Shown in pieces: positions 23,829 through 35,433 of a DNA stretch of 64,000 nt. The notes beneath the pieces were generated by a model. The model was not told the DNA's origin and did not search any database. It saw only the letters and a program-made list of their open reading frames with translations. The stretch comes from Opeltia flavorubescens. Its lineage: Eukaryota; Ascomycota; Lecanoromycetes; Teloschistales; Teloschistaceae. The stretch is taken from contig KE546972.1 of the NCBI GenBank assembly GCA_000442125.1, positions 580,022 to 644,021 of the forward strand, given 5' to 3'. A program made the position numbers and the translations under genes. Within the stretch, counting starts at the first letter, position 1, and each line of letters starts with the position of its first letter.

Positions 23829-25122
23829 TTAGTAGTTGTTGTCGTTGCTTCCTCCGTATCCTCCAGATGTAGAGTCGTCGCCATACCCGGCTTTCTCACG
23901 CTTTTCCATTCCCTTCTCCTTCATCTTCTCGCTGCCAAACATACCACCGACCTTCTCCATGAATTTGCCCGAAGTGGAATCTGCGTCATCCACGTATTAG
24001 CTCTGTTTCCCTTCGTCGCGCTGACTCCAATGAGAAAAATGCTTTCACGTACCACCACCTTTCTCATTGTCATCATCATCACTACTGCGACGGGATGATT
24101 TGTTTCCGTATCCAGCTCCTCCTGTAGCACCACTTCCGTACTCATTGTGGCCAGAATATGGATCTGAATTCCGAGCAACATCTGGGTTCCCGCCAAAGGA
24201 GGAATCCCCAGACAAGGCACTGGTCTTATTACCGAATCCAGCTCCCCCAACGGAGCCTGATCCGTACTCGTTAGAACCCGAGTAGGGTTCGTGACCGCCC
24301 GTTGTCTCTCTAGAGCCGCCTCCAGAGCCATATTCGGGATCGAGACGGGAGGATTCTTGGGCACCGCTGGTGTACTTATTCCCAGAGCCTGCACCTCCTG
24401 TGATACCGGAGCCATATCCTGAGCCAGTAGAGCCATAGCTGTCATCGCCACCGCGGCCGGAAGACTGATCAGATATCAGTATAAGGCGTCCCCCATCAAT
24501 ACCTACGGATCAACATACACCATAGGAATCATCACCGCCCATACCACTTCGACCAGATGACTGCAGCAATGTTAGCTCGAAGCCAAAATTCGGATGCACC
24601 AATGAGTGATGAGAGACGTTCGCCATAGCTATCATCGGCCCCTGTCCCGCGTCCAGACGACTTCATAGATGATCAGCATTGGGCAAAGGAAGGACTACGT
24701 GTTTCACGTACTCCATAAGAATCATCGTTTCCACCTAGGCCGCTACGGCCAGAGGACTGGGACGAACCAGTCAGAAAGCCAAGGCTCCTACACAACAATG
24801 AATGATGCTTACGCCGTATGTATCAGTGTCTCGGCCGGAGGACTGGAGAGCATTGGTCAAGTCTGCTTCTGAACCTCTGTGGGTGGAGGATGGTACGCCG
24901 TAAGTGTCATCACCCCTAGATCCAGTGTTGCCCTGATCGACTTAGCCAATGTCGTGTGGTCTCCTACGGGGAGCCCGTCATTGCAGGATCTCGACATACC
25001 CCATAGCCACCTGAATCATCACCGTAGCCGCCGCGACGGCCCTAAAGAGGAAAGTTGTGAGATTTGAGTCTTCAGATTAAGAGTTTAGAACGTACGGTGC
25101 TGTCATCGTCGTAGCTCGACAT
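23829..25122 (-). CDS. DDR48-like Gly/Ser-rich stress protein, one repeat per exon
   Basis: The model has nine exons: 25122-25096, 25041-25000, 24932-24897, 24842-24813, 24756-24712, 24660-24622, 24560-24519, 24464-24053 and 23980-23829, giving 274 residues. Exons 2-7 are 30-45 bases, all phase 0-0, and each encodes one repeat of the type SSGRSGLGGNDDSYG. Exon 8 begins with another copy and continues with Gly/Tyr/Ser-rich sequence. The last exon encodes DSTSGKFMEKVGGMFGSEKM and ends GGYGGSNDNNY, the usual tail of fungal DDR48-type stress-induced proteins, whose molecular role is unclear. Exon 6 (24660-24622) is followed by GAACGT instead of a GT donor. Skipping it keeps the frame and gives 261 residues. 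The protein looks disordered, with no signal peptide or membrane helix. Confidence 0.8.
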
Positions 25123-26392
25123 GTTTTCTGTCTTGGACTATTAATTGAAGAAGTACCGATTGCGTTAGATCAATCAATTTTCCAGTAAGCTGGCTCAATC
25201 TCAATAGCAATGCGAGATTCCCATTCAAATATATCCGACGATGTAGGAATCCTTGTCACCCTTAATCCTGCTTTCGCCAGTCCTTATCTCCTCTTATGCA
25301 GGCTATCAAGTACCCCACTACACAAAAGCCGGGTTGTGTTTACCCCTCCACCATCTTCGCACAACAACCCCGCTCTCCAAACTTGGAAGAACACGCGGCT
25401 TGGAATTGAACCAAAGACCCGTGTCATTAAGAGCTTGGTCTAGTGGTCTGCAGGCACATGATTCGGGTTCCCCGATCGCACAATATCGCAATAATGCAGC
25501 ACTGTATGCATGCACTCCGCCAGCCATGCGTGGTGGTGCCCATGACCCTGGGAAAACGATGCAATAAGTCAGAAAAGGCTAATATGATCGAAAGCTTGTT
25601 TAGAAGCAACCTATACAGGATTCGCATTTGCTAACAAGGTTTCCCATATTTGTAGAGTAAGTTCAAATACCACTTTGGTAGCTTGAGTGAAAATGGTCTA
25701 GTCCTCAATGTTGTTATTGACTGTTCAGGTCGAGTTTTCGTCCTGTTTGTGAAATGTTGTTTCTCGGAGCTAAAATTTAACCACCTGATCTTGAAGAGAG
25801 GAGCGATTGCCTTCGCAGTGAAATGGTAGTCTTACTTTCAATAAGTTACTTTTAGTAAGACTATCACGACGTCCAATCGCTCTTGTGGCATTCTCATTAC
25901 TGTCTTCACAAACGACTGTCACAATCTTCAAGAACGTGTTCTATCGATATGCNCCGAAATCGAATATCCCATTTGAAGCTGCTGCTTTACACAATGCTGT
26001 TTCAAGTTTTCTTCTTTGAAAGTTAGGACACCATCTACTAAGCTAGATCATTCTTCGCAATACAGGCTTGCATAGCATTTAGGGTCGCTTCTGGCTGGCC
26101 TAACAGCGTGTATATGTGATCTAGGTATCTGATTCTTTCGCGGGTATGCACCTGTTGCCAAATCTCATGGCAACAGAGAGATCATTTACATTCAAGTTTG
26201 GAGGTTGGCCAACAATGGGCCCTGGAGTGAAGTGAGTTCGAACAGGTATTCAAAGCAGAAAGTTCAGTGGTGAATGAACATCTACCACGAGATCAAATCC
26301 TAGCCTCAACGTTTCGATCAATTTGGTCGTTTCAAATCCTCATCTCTTCTTGTCTTGTTGGCGTCCGACTTTGTCGTCGTTTCGGCCTCGCA
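25123..26392. other. Intergenic, with an inverted repeat
   Basis: This is a 1.27-kb spacer. It holds an imperfect palindrome (25795-25884) and one ambiguous base at 25953. A weak tRNA-like patch at about 25390-25480 was not accepted. I see no gene. Confidence 0.55.
25795..25884. repeat. Imperfect 90-base inverted repeat
   Basis: The outer arms AGCGATTG (25802-25809) and CAATCGCT (25874-25881) pair, as do inner arms TAGTCTTACT and AGTAAGACTA, with mismatched sequence between the two paired blocks and a short loop. The whole could fold as a hairpin. Without a family match I cannot say whether it is a decayed element or a regulatory palindrome. Confidence 0.5.
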
Positions 26393-27513
26393 ATGATGGA
26401 AAGGCCTGCTTTTTTGCGATCCTGGCGCGGCCTCCGAGGCTTTCTTGCTCTGCTTGTGTCTGCTGTGTTGTTGCTAATTGCCACGTACCATCATTTCACC
26501 GAAACTCATCAACGATCATCCCAAGTTACTCCCATCACTTCGAGGTCTACTGTCAAGGAATTTCACATTATTGAAAAAACGTACCATCGAGCAAAACATG
26601 GTACCAAGACCATTGATGACCTATCCGGCAAAGCAAATCATACATCACATCTGGTGAAACGGATTGAACAAGCTGAGTTTCAGCGTTATAAACGCCGTAG
26701 CGTTGTCCATAACGTTCTTTATGGCTGTGACCCACCCGTCCAAAATTTCGAACCCGAGGCCCTCGCAAACGGCTGGTCGAGGACAGATACCAATGCAGCG
26801 CCAACAGAGGTGTGGGAAGAGACCTTTGGTCAGACTCTGGGCAAGAATAGGAAGCCCACAGCGAAACAGAGTTTTTCCGTTGTGTTACGGCAATCCAAAG
26901 CCTTCATAGACGTCGTGGGAGAAAGAGTCGAGGTATGTATCGAGCTGGTTCCCAAAAAGTTTACCAGAGCCAAAAATTGGAGCAGCAATTCGAAGAAAAA
27001 GCTGTGTACGAACAAATCTTCATCCCTTCTCTGTCGGCCATAGTTGTCGGTCAGATACGTAGTCCGCCGTACCAAGTCAAACTTCGCTTCGAACAAGCCC
27101 GTCGAACGCCGCCGTCGAGCCAGGAAATTGCCACCCGTTACGTACCTCCCCTCCATCGTTGGTCCGACGTGACGTGGACACTCTGGAAGCAGAAGGCAGG
27201 CGACAATACGACGGCGAATAACCTTCGCTACATAGCTTATGACTATGTCACCAACACTGGCACTCGCGATGTAATGGGATACCTCTTCGAAAATGTCGCC
27301 CGGCGTCTCTACAACCCTTACCCTGGGCTAGAATTCGGTATGGACAGCGATGAAGGACGCGCGCTGCTGGGAACGCCATTGGGGATCGGGGTTACGAGAG
27401 TATTGACCGATCGTGCTAAACGGTTGGGGAGACGGGAGCCGAGGGTTAGGATCTTTACGAATGATGGCTGGTATTTCAACGTATTGTGGGACTTGGGAGA
27501 GGAAAAGAAATGA
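26393..27513 (+). CDS. Unassigned type II membrane protein
   Basis: I do not recognise the family. Exons 26393-26932 and 26986-27513 over a 53-base intron give 355 residues. The start is the first of two adjacent ATGs; the open frame extends upstream only through non-ATG codons. A short basic N-terminus (ERPAFLRSWRG) precedes one hydrophobic helix, FLALLVSAVLLLIATY, so a type II orientation is likely. The remaining 320 residues form a soluble-looking domain. It contains YGCDPPVQNFEP, LHRWSDVTWTLWKQ, NLRYIAYDYVTN and a C-terminal GWYFNVLWDLGEEKK. Regular composition, one clean intron and normal codon use argue that it is a real gene. It converges on the ABC transporter, with only 57 bases between the stop codons. 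Confidence 0.75.
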
Positions 27514-27570
27514 AAACATCTACAGCGAAATTATCACCCTGTTTGAATGATCTAATATTCTCGTTCCTCG

Positions 27571-30500
27571 TTAGACCATGATCCTCCTCCTTCTCCACCA
27601 CGGTCTCCTAATATTACGTTGCTCACTACCCCCTTCCATCTCCTCCCGCCCTCCATTCCTCCTCACAATATTCACAAAAACCTCATCCATCGTCGTCTCG
27701 CCCAATGAAAAATACTCCACCCCCAACCCCTCCCGATTCCCCTCTAACAACCTGAAAACCCGGCCAATACCCCCCATGCTCCTATTAGCAGGGACCGAGA
27801 ATCGAATCTGCCCGCAATAAGTCTCCTCCTCAACCTCCGCTCCTGGCAAGCTCGCTTTGATCCAAGAAATGACATTGTCCGTCTCCTCAGCAGTGGTATA
27901 AGGCGCACTCTTCATGACGAGACGAACATGATATGCGTCTCCGCCCCAAATCTTCCGTAGTCCATCTACTGTGCCAACGGCTAACATCCTCGACGACATT
28001 ATCCCCGCTCGATGAGCCAGCGCATCTGCTTCTTCCATGCTATGCGTTGTGAGCACGATACTTCGATCCTTTCCCACCGCCTTCAACGCATCCCACACAT
28101 CGCGTTTAGCACCAGCGTCGAGGCCCGAGGATGGCTCATCGAGCAGTAGGACGGAGGGGTTTCCAATCAGGGCAATTGCGAGAGAAAGTTTACGCTTGGT
28201 GCCGCCGGAGAGTTTGTGCGCGAGGCGGTGGCGGTAGGGATCGAGGCCAAAGGCGCGAATGACTTGTTCGACGTTGTGGATTGGGGAAGCGACGCCGCGG
28301 ATCTGGGCGTAGAAGCGGAGATGCTGCGTTACGGTTAGGAGGTCAGTGGCGTCGAATTGTGGACAGACGCCGAGGTGGGCTCTGGTTTTTGTCCGGTGGG
28401 TGAGGAGGGAGCAGTCGTTGACGAGGATGGAGGAGGATGGGGATGAGGGTGGGATGTCGCCTCGGATGAGGGAGATGGCGGTACCTGGGTGAGAGATTCA
28501 TGTCAGCCCGCCGAACTGATTCAGAATAATAAAGTCGAGGTCCCGGTGTTACTTACTCTTACCAGCACCGTTCGGACCGAGAAGAGCGAATACCTCTCCT
28601 TGCTCAACCCCAAAGGTCACGTCATCGACTGCTTTCATCTTGCGGAATGACTTGGTGAGGTGAAGAACACGGAGACCATTGGATGACTGTTCAACACGTT
28701 TGATCTCGTTGGTCAAGTCCTGTGAACCTGCGCTGGCTGATGCTCCCTCCATGTCAAATGCTGGGTTTGACCCCTCCTTCTTGAAAACCAACGACATGGG
28801 AGATACACCGCTATCCCACCATAGCAAGATGCCCAAGAAAACGAAGATCTGGAGGACAAGGTATAGTATTGGCCCTCCATAGAGCTCGATGTCTCCCGGA
28901 ATGGAGGCATCGCCGCATACCAGCGTGAACTGGTTCAGGGCCACGAACAATGAACGCATCACATTGGCGACAGGCGATACTAGACCGATAGTGAAATGGA
29001 TCTTATCTAGAGTTGATGTCAGGTCACCGATTGGAACATTGCTCTGGACGCCGATGTATGCTCCAAAGTAGCCGAGACAGAAAACAACTTGACCGCTGGC
29101 GCAGAGCGCCCACGCCGCAAGCGGAGAGCGGGCGAGCATAGAAACGATATAGCTGAGGATCGAGGAACTTATGCCGTAGAGTAGCAAGATCAGGAAGAGA
29201 TAGGGAAGGTGGTACCTGCAAACAATTCATGTTAGCTAGCGCTAGATGACATCCAACAGACGCGGTCACGATCAACTCCCAGTCAGTCGACCATTCGCAG
29301 CTCCGGAAATTTGGAGTTGCTAGTAAAACAGCATTCCATGAAGATAACTCACCATAGTCGAGTTCCAATAGATAACAACACTGTCGAGACAATACTGATG
29401 ACAAGCGTAAACCCGAGGTCGAATAAGATATGCGTAAGCCACAATGACAGCGGTTTCACAGCATTAGAATACTGTAAAGCCCGTACATTACGCAACCTCT
29501 CCAGCGTTGGGTACAGCGCGTAGAAAGCCGGATACAGGCAAAGAACCAATGAATAGTAGATGATGAAAAGCAAAGCGGCAAAGTCATAAAGGATCGGTGA
29601 CGGCGGAATATCGAAATTGGAGAACGATGTAGCGATTCGCCCATCGATAAGCAGATTGTGCAGTACATTCTGAACCTCCAATCCATTCGAAAACTTGTAC
29701 GATTTGGCTGACCAGGCAAAGGTGGGTTTTGATGAAGCATCACCAAGCCAAAAGCCACCGGGAGAAACCGTTGCGTTTCTGAGCTGGATTTGCTCGCGGA
29801 AGTCTTCATATGTATCCACTGATGTGATGAATCCTTTCAAGCTCGCAACACCATTGATGCTGCCGGTTCCGTAAACTGTACGGTTTGAAGAGTAAATATC
29901 GGCTATACCGGCCAACGACTTGTCTGTAATCCTTGCAGATGGCCCTCCAATGAGACTGATCTGATAGTCTTGAGCGAGTGAGTCAGTGTATGACCCATAC
30001 AACGGCGTGTAGGCATTATCCGCCTGGACGCTACAATGCATCCCCTCAAAGTACTGTAACAAGATCGGGCAAACACCAGCACCAATAAGCGCTAAGGCCA
30101 TCGCGACCAAGATTGGAAAGTAATTTCGTCGGAATACCATCCACCTCTTGAGGTACAATACCCAGACTTGATGCCACGGACTGATATTTTCCCCATTGTG
30201 AAGATTTACTCCTGGAGTGGACGGTTGCACAGGATCAACGTCTCCATTCTTAGGTTTCTCTTGAGTAGCACTGATATCGAGGCTGCCCGGAGAAGTGTCG
30301 ACATCTAGGGGTCTGCCTGCTATCTTTAGGAACACGTCTTCGAGGGTCGGCCCAGAGATGCGAAAGTCCTTTATTCCAGCTAATTCGAGCGCGTCGACAG
30401 TTCGGGTAACATTGACAGAATCAAGCGTTGTATACTTTGTACCACTTGAGGACTCTTTCCTCTCAGTCCCTTGGACATAAGGTGCTGCTTTTCCGGCTGG

Positions 30501-32632
30501 TGTGTGAATGCTATATCCTTCTCCGTACTTATGCTTGAGACCAGCCGAGGATCCTTCAGCCTGTAAATGACCGGTAGACAGAATGGCGATGTAGTCGGAC
30601 AGGAAATCAGCTTCATCGAGGAAATGGGTAGTCATAATGATGGTACGCTCTCTACGTTGCGCCAGTAGGATATCCCATATCTTGCGCCGAGATAGGGGAT
30701 CCAGTCCGCTCGAAACTTCATCAACGCAGCATACTGAGGAGCCGCCAGCAAACATCATTGCAAGCTGTAATTTGCGTTTCTGGCCTCCTGATAGAGTCTT
30801 TGATTTTGAGTCCAGCTTACTGGTCAAGTCACAACCTTCGATCAAGGTGGCTACATCGTCAACAGCCGTTCTTGTATGCTTTGCCTTGAGGTTGTACATG
30901 AACGTAACATGTTCTTCAACCGTGAGATCGTCCCTGTGTCGTCAGCAAAGTTTCGACAGAGGGGCATTAAGTCAAGATCATACCAAAGAACGTTTTTCTG
31001 AGGCGTAATACCCAAGCCTCCGTTCCCGCTGATATCGATGTGTCCACTGCTCGTTTTACTTAAGCCTGCGATAGCATCCAAGGTGGATGATTTCCCGCTC
31101 CCATTAGGCCCTAACAGCATCAGGATCTGTCCCATATGAGCTTCAAGACTGAGCTCCTTGACTGCATCAACAGCAGCTTTCCTCTTCCAGAAGAAACGGA
31201 AGAACCAGGTTCGCCTGTAAGATTTGCTGAACCTACGAAGGCGGACAGTCGGTCCAGACGCGTTGCTGCATGAAGTAACTGTACGATTCTGGGAAATGGT
31301 GTCGAAAAGCATGTGTTCAATCAACAGAGCTAGAACGGGATACGCCAAGATTTGGATTATCAAGAAGATCCATAGTAGAAGTCCCTGCAGCTCCCATGGA
31401 CTCTTTGGCGCCGTCTTTGACAGATTCGTCGGTAGATTTTGATACTCCCATCGAGCCATGTAAGTGATAAAGTAGGTATAGTTGGAGGACGGGAATAGTA
31501 GGCTCAGGGCTAATACCGTGGTAGCAGTTTGCTTTTGTGGTGACAGGACCTGCGGAATAACCGCTAGAACCATAGTGACCACGATCATAATAATGCCGCT
31601 GAGTTGAGCCTTCTTGAATAGCGCACTGCCAGCTAGGGTATACGAACACAGAGCGAACCCGACAGTCAAGTGATAGCATATGGTGATGATGGCTGCCGTT
31701 TTGACGAACACAACCGACGCCAGAATAATGCCGATGGCCAGCCAACTTGGTAGATAGATGATAGAGAAGGCTGCATAGTGTGCAAAGAGGCGTGCTAACT
31801 GGGGTTCCCATCGATGGGTGTTGGGCATCATGGCGTCAATGAGTTGAGTCAGCCCTCGCTCGCGTTCGTTTGCGATCGATCCTGTCATTTGATAGACAAC
31901 TCCAATCATACCAAGGAAGAACACGACTCCAAAATACGCAACTCCAGCACTGAAATAGCTCATCCGGGTATCTGTTTGCCGCTTTTGCTCCGACTCGTCA
32001 GTGTAAGGATATTGCATGACCTCTTGAAAAGCAGCTTGTTTGGAGGCCGGCATACGTGCGATGATGGCCATGTCAATAGCACGCTGAAGAGGCATAAGAT
32101 ATATCTGAGCATCATTATTGGGCGAGCCGACATCAAAAGTACTCCCGAGAGAAGTATCTGATCGTATTGTGTAATTCCAGGTGCCACCTTTGACCGGCTC
32201 CGAAGGGCTTGAGTGGAAAATGACCGCACCAAAACAGCTAGTTGTACCCTTTTGTGAACTGGGGCAGAAATCCAATAGATCGAACTCGTTTGTCAGGTAC
32301 GAAACCGACATCCCAGCTTTGCGAATAGGTGCGACCACATCCTCGATGACGCCGGAGATATCACCTCCAATCATGCCATTGTGGACAAAAGCGATATTGT
32401 TTCTACCTCCGCTTGACCTGGAGATTGCATCTGAGAGATCTAGGACCGAGTGTGGTTTGCCAATACCGAAGTGTTGCGGGGGATTGAAAAAGTATTGGGC
32501 GTAGGAGACAATGAGGACGATAGCCAGTGGTAGCACAAGGGCACGGATACTGGTTGATATAGGCCGTCGTGCAGCTGCTAGCACGAGATCTTTCTTGCAT
32601 AGCGTCCAGACCTGACGAGCGAAGAGCGCCAT
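27571..32632 (-). CDS. Full-size ABCA-type ABC transporter
   Basis: This is a probable lipid-type transporter of subfamily A. Exons 32632-30984, 30933-29353, 29215-28557 and 28484-27571 give 1600 residues in a TMD-NBD-TMD-NBD order. Each TMD starts with one helix, a large extracytosolic loop and then a block of helices, the ABCA layout. NBD1 has Walker A LLGPNGSGKSS, Q-loop TPQKNVLWDD, signature LSGGQKRKLQLAM, Walker B CVDEVSSGLDP and switch MTTHFLDEAD. NBD2 has LLGPNGAGKST, VCPQFDATD, LSGGTKRKLSLAI, LLLDEPSSGLD and LTTHSMEEAD. Both sites keep the catalytic Glu and His. The start is the ATG before ALFARQVWTLCKKDL; the open frame continues 38 codons upstream without family character. Introns are 50, 137 and 72 bases. 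The substrate cannot be read from sequence. Confidence 0.9.
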
Positions 32633-33444
32633 GAGTTCTTTTTTACAGCAGATGAATAATACTATCGTATTGAACTGACAAGAGCTGACATTCGCTGAGG
32701 CACGAAAAGTCGAATAGCGAATCTCGCGATGATAATAGGCAACCAAAAAGGATCTTTTAGTATTAAGTCCGCGAACAGTGAGTTAAGACCTTGAAGCACA
32801 TTCAGGAAATCTATTTGTGTCATGGTGGCAGTGATAGTCGCTCAGTGTTTCCGTTTGGAAATATCTGAAGCATCTAGCGATAAGCTTTCCGTCCTAGATT
32901 AAGTATATTGTCTAAGAACCTGATACCTGGGGAACATTTGAGCCGCGTAAACGTAAACCAATTAGGGATTTGACAACTGCGCATTGAGCCTGCGAGGTTG
33001 ATTTTGATCGGCAATACGTAAAGGGTCCAAACTGGAATGAAACACGGCTAGACACAGCCTCAGCATTCTCCGATAAAATCGCACTACCAAGGTTCGCAAT
33101 CTAATCATGACTTCTTGAGAAACTCCGAGTGCGCAATGAGGATATTTCTTGTTTCCAGGACCATATCGCAACCGAATGGTTTAACCTCTGAATGATATTT
33201 TGACTCCTCCACGGACCGTAGCATCGCGTTATTTCCATGATATATCAAGCTGGTTTAGATAGGGGCGCAAGCCATATGAAGTGATACCGAGCACGAAAAT
33301 TGTTACCAAATCTTGTGATCGATTCTCAAAAGTCGCATACTTGCTTCGGCATTGACGAAGGACTCTCACTAATGGTAAAGAGAGAGGTGTCCCAAATTTT
33401 GGTCGTGGGCAAAAATCCCAGCCGCAGGTCGTGATAAGTCTATT
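32633..33444. other. Intergenic upstream of the ABC transporter
   Basis: This contains the transporter promoter and the 3' side of cwc15. Only short, unsupported open frames are present. Confidence 0.6.
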
Positions 33445-34586
33445 TCATCGTACGTACTTGCTCTACCGAGCCTCGCAGTTAGTGAGGTATTTCTTGTGAT
33501 TACATGATTCGTGGCGGTCAGTCTGAGCACATACCATGAATCGCTTATGGAAATCAGAGCGCAGAAGGTCCTGGATGCTTGAGATTAGCCCTCTTACCGT
33601 AATTGCGTAGTTATTGACTGAAGACACACATTTACGAATTCCTTCTTAGCTTTATTCTCGGTCCCACGCGCTTGATTCCTGAAAACAACATCGTCGTCCC
33701 ATCTGTGTCAAGTTCAGTACCAGGCAGATCTCTTATCACGTATCTTCGTACCTCCTTTTGGTGTCGCTGTTCTTGTAGGGGTTCAGAAGTGGATTGCCTA
33801 GAGCGATGTCGCGCTCTCGGTCGTCTTGCTCCGCCTCGGCCTTCACCCGCTCCTTGATCCCAGGTTAGCAGCTCTCAAACCCAGCGCGAAATCTAGACTG
33901 TAAACCTCTTGCGCTTGTTTCTCTGCTCTTTCTTTCTTGATTTTCTCCAATTCTCTAAGGAGTTCTGCGGTCTCATCTTCTTCGTCGTCACTACTACCTG
34001 TTAGCAAGTTTATAGTCAAGGATAGAATACAATTATTGATACCTGTCTTCGTCACTACTTGTACTACTCGATCCTTCTGAATCTGCATCGATGTGCCTGG
34101 TCTCTTCCAAGACTCGCCGCCGCTTGGCTTCTACATCTTCTTCATCTTCACCATCTTGACTTTGCCCAGCTTCAAGTTGTCTCTTGCTCGGCGTAGTGAA
34201 TTCAACAGAAGGGGCTACTTTTGTAGTATGGCCACTGGTGCGTGAGAAATGAGCGGCTTCGGCTTCCAAGAGCTGTGCTCTTAAGTCTCTTGGTTGGGTG
34301 TCGGCATCGCCGCCTTGGCCAGGTTGCCTTTACAGTTCGTTAATGTCATAAGGATGGACATTCATGTGAGGCATACCGTGTTTTGAGCTGTTTATGTGCT
34401 GGAAGTAATCTTTGGTGGTATGCTACACCTCTCTGTGCTTCCTTGCCCCGAGCCTGCTATTCTTAGAACTTTGCCCTAGCTCGTAGAGTGAAGATTACAT
34501 ACCGGATCAAACGTAGGTCTATGAGCTGACGATATGTAAGTAGCATTAAAATCAAAAATGTGCGGGATTTACGTACCGGTAGTCAT
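33445..34586 (-). CDS. cwc15: Pre-mRNA splicing factor Cwc15 (Cwf15)
   Basis: This is a component of the Prp19/NTC-associated active spliceosome. Nine exons, 34586-34577, 34525-34503, 34453-34377, 34327-34043, 33993-33906, 33852-33752, 33702-33630, 33570-33535 and 33462-33445, give 236 residues. The start MTTAHRPTFDPARGKEA is invariant in the family, as are RGVAYHQRLLPAHKQLK and the tail RWDDDVVFRNQARG, DLLRSDFHKRFM and SKYVR. The first exon has 10 bases and the last 18, so open-frame scans see only the middle acidic part (SSDDEEDETAELLREL). The eight introns are 49-72 bases. It is divergent from nip7 over 157 bases. Confidence 0.94.
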
Positions 34587-34743
34587 TGTTTGGGATCGAA
34601 TGTTAATAGTGGAAAGAGCTCCAGTCTTCAAGCTTGCTCGAGGAGACTACTAGCACTCGTAGGGCAAGGAACCCTAAAGGCCGATCTCAAATCCGTGATA
34701 TCATTTTCTGAAGCCAGCGTCGCAGCTTGAAAACTAAGCAAAC

Positions 34744-35433
34744 ATGAGAGCACTTACAGAAGAAGAGACGCAAACGCTGTTCTCGAAACTTGCTAATTAT
34801 ACTGGGCGATCCTTGAATAACCTAATTCAACCCCCGTCAGATTTATCCAATGCTGGAGAACGCAATGTCTTCCGCCTCCATGCTTCTCGAGTGTATTACA
34901 TGAAACTTTCTATTGCCAATCTTGCTACCTCAATCTCCCGACCGAACCTACTGTCACTCGGTACATGCCTGGGGAAATTTACCAAGACTGGGAAATTCCG
35001 ACTTCATATCACTGCACTGGACATAATTGCGCCCCACGCGAGATATAAGGTCTGGATCAAGCCAAATGGGGAAATGCCCTTCTTGTATGGTGGCAACATA
35101 GTCAAAGCGCACATAGGAAGATGGAGTGAAGACTGCCCGGAGCATCAAGGGGTCGTAGTCTTTTCAATGGATGATAAGCCACTAGTATGCAGCCCGATTG
35201 ACCAATCCACCACTTAAGCTCGCTCAAGAAACTAACATTGTCATGAAGGGCTTTGGGGTCACTGCACGATCAACTGCTGAAACTCGAAAATTAGAGCCGA
35301 CAGGGATTACAGTATTCAGGCAGGCCGACGTGGGAGAGTATCTCAGAGAGGTGATTGAAACTAACGGCAGGAAAATGAGATTGGTACATGTACTGACTGA
35401 GCACAGGAGGACACTCTTTTCACAACGTCGTGA
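34744..35433 (+). CDS. nip7: 60S ribosome biogenesis factor Nip7
   Basis: Nip7 is a nucleolar PUA-domain protein needed for 27S pre-rRNA processing and 60S assembly. Exons 34744-35184, 35249-35350 and 35407-35433 give 189 residues, very near the usual 180. The N-terminus [19 protein letters not shown], the segment [14 protein letters not shown] and the PUA core [20 protein letters not shown] are diagnostic. After the first intron comes [20 protein letters not shown] with [13 protein letters not shown]. The final nine-codon exon gives EDTLFTTS. The frame closes exactly. It shares a short divergent promoter region with cwc15. Confidence 0.96.

Noticed and set aside
25390-25480. tRNA-like patch (TGGTCTAGTGG and, on the other strand, GGTTCAATTCC)
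   Set aside because: Box-A-like and box-B-like strings are on opposite strands, and no cloverleaf with paired acceptor and anticodon stems can be drawn. At best it is a decayed remnant.
14152-25953. Single ambiguous bases (n) at 14152 and 25953
   Set aside because: Both fall in intergenic sequence and affect no gene model; they are assembly ambiguities.
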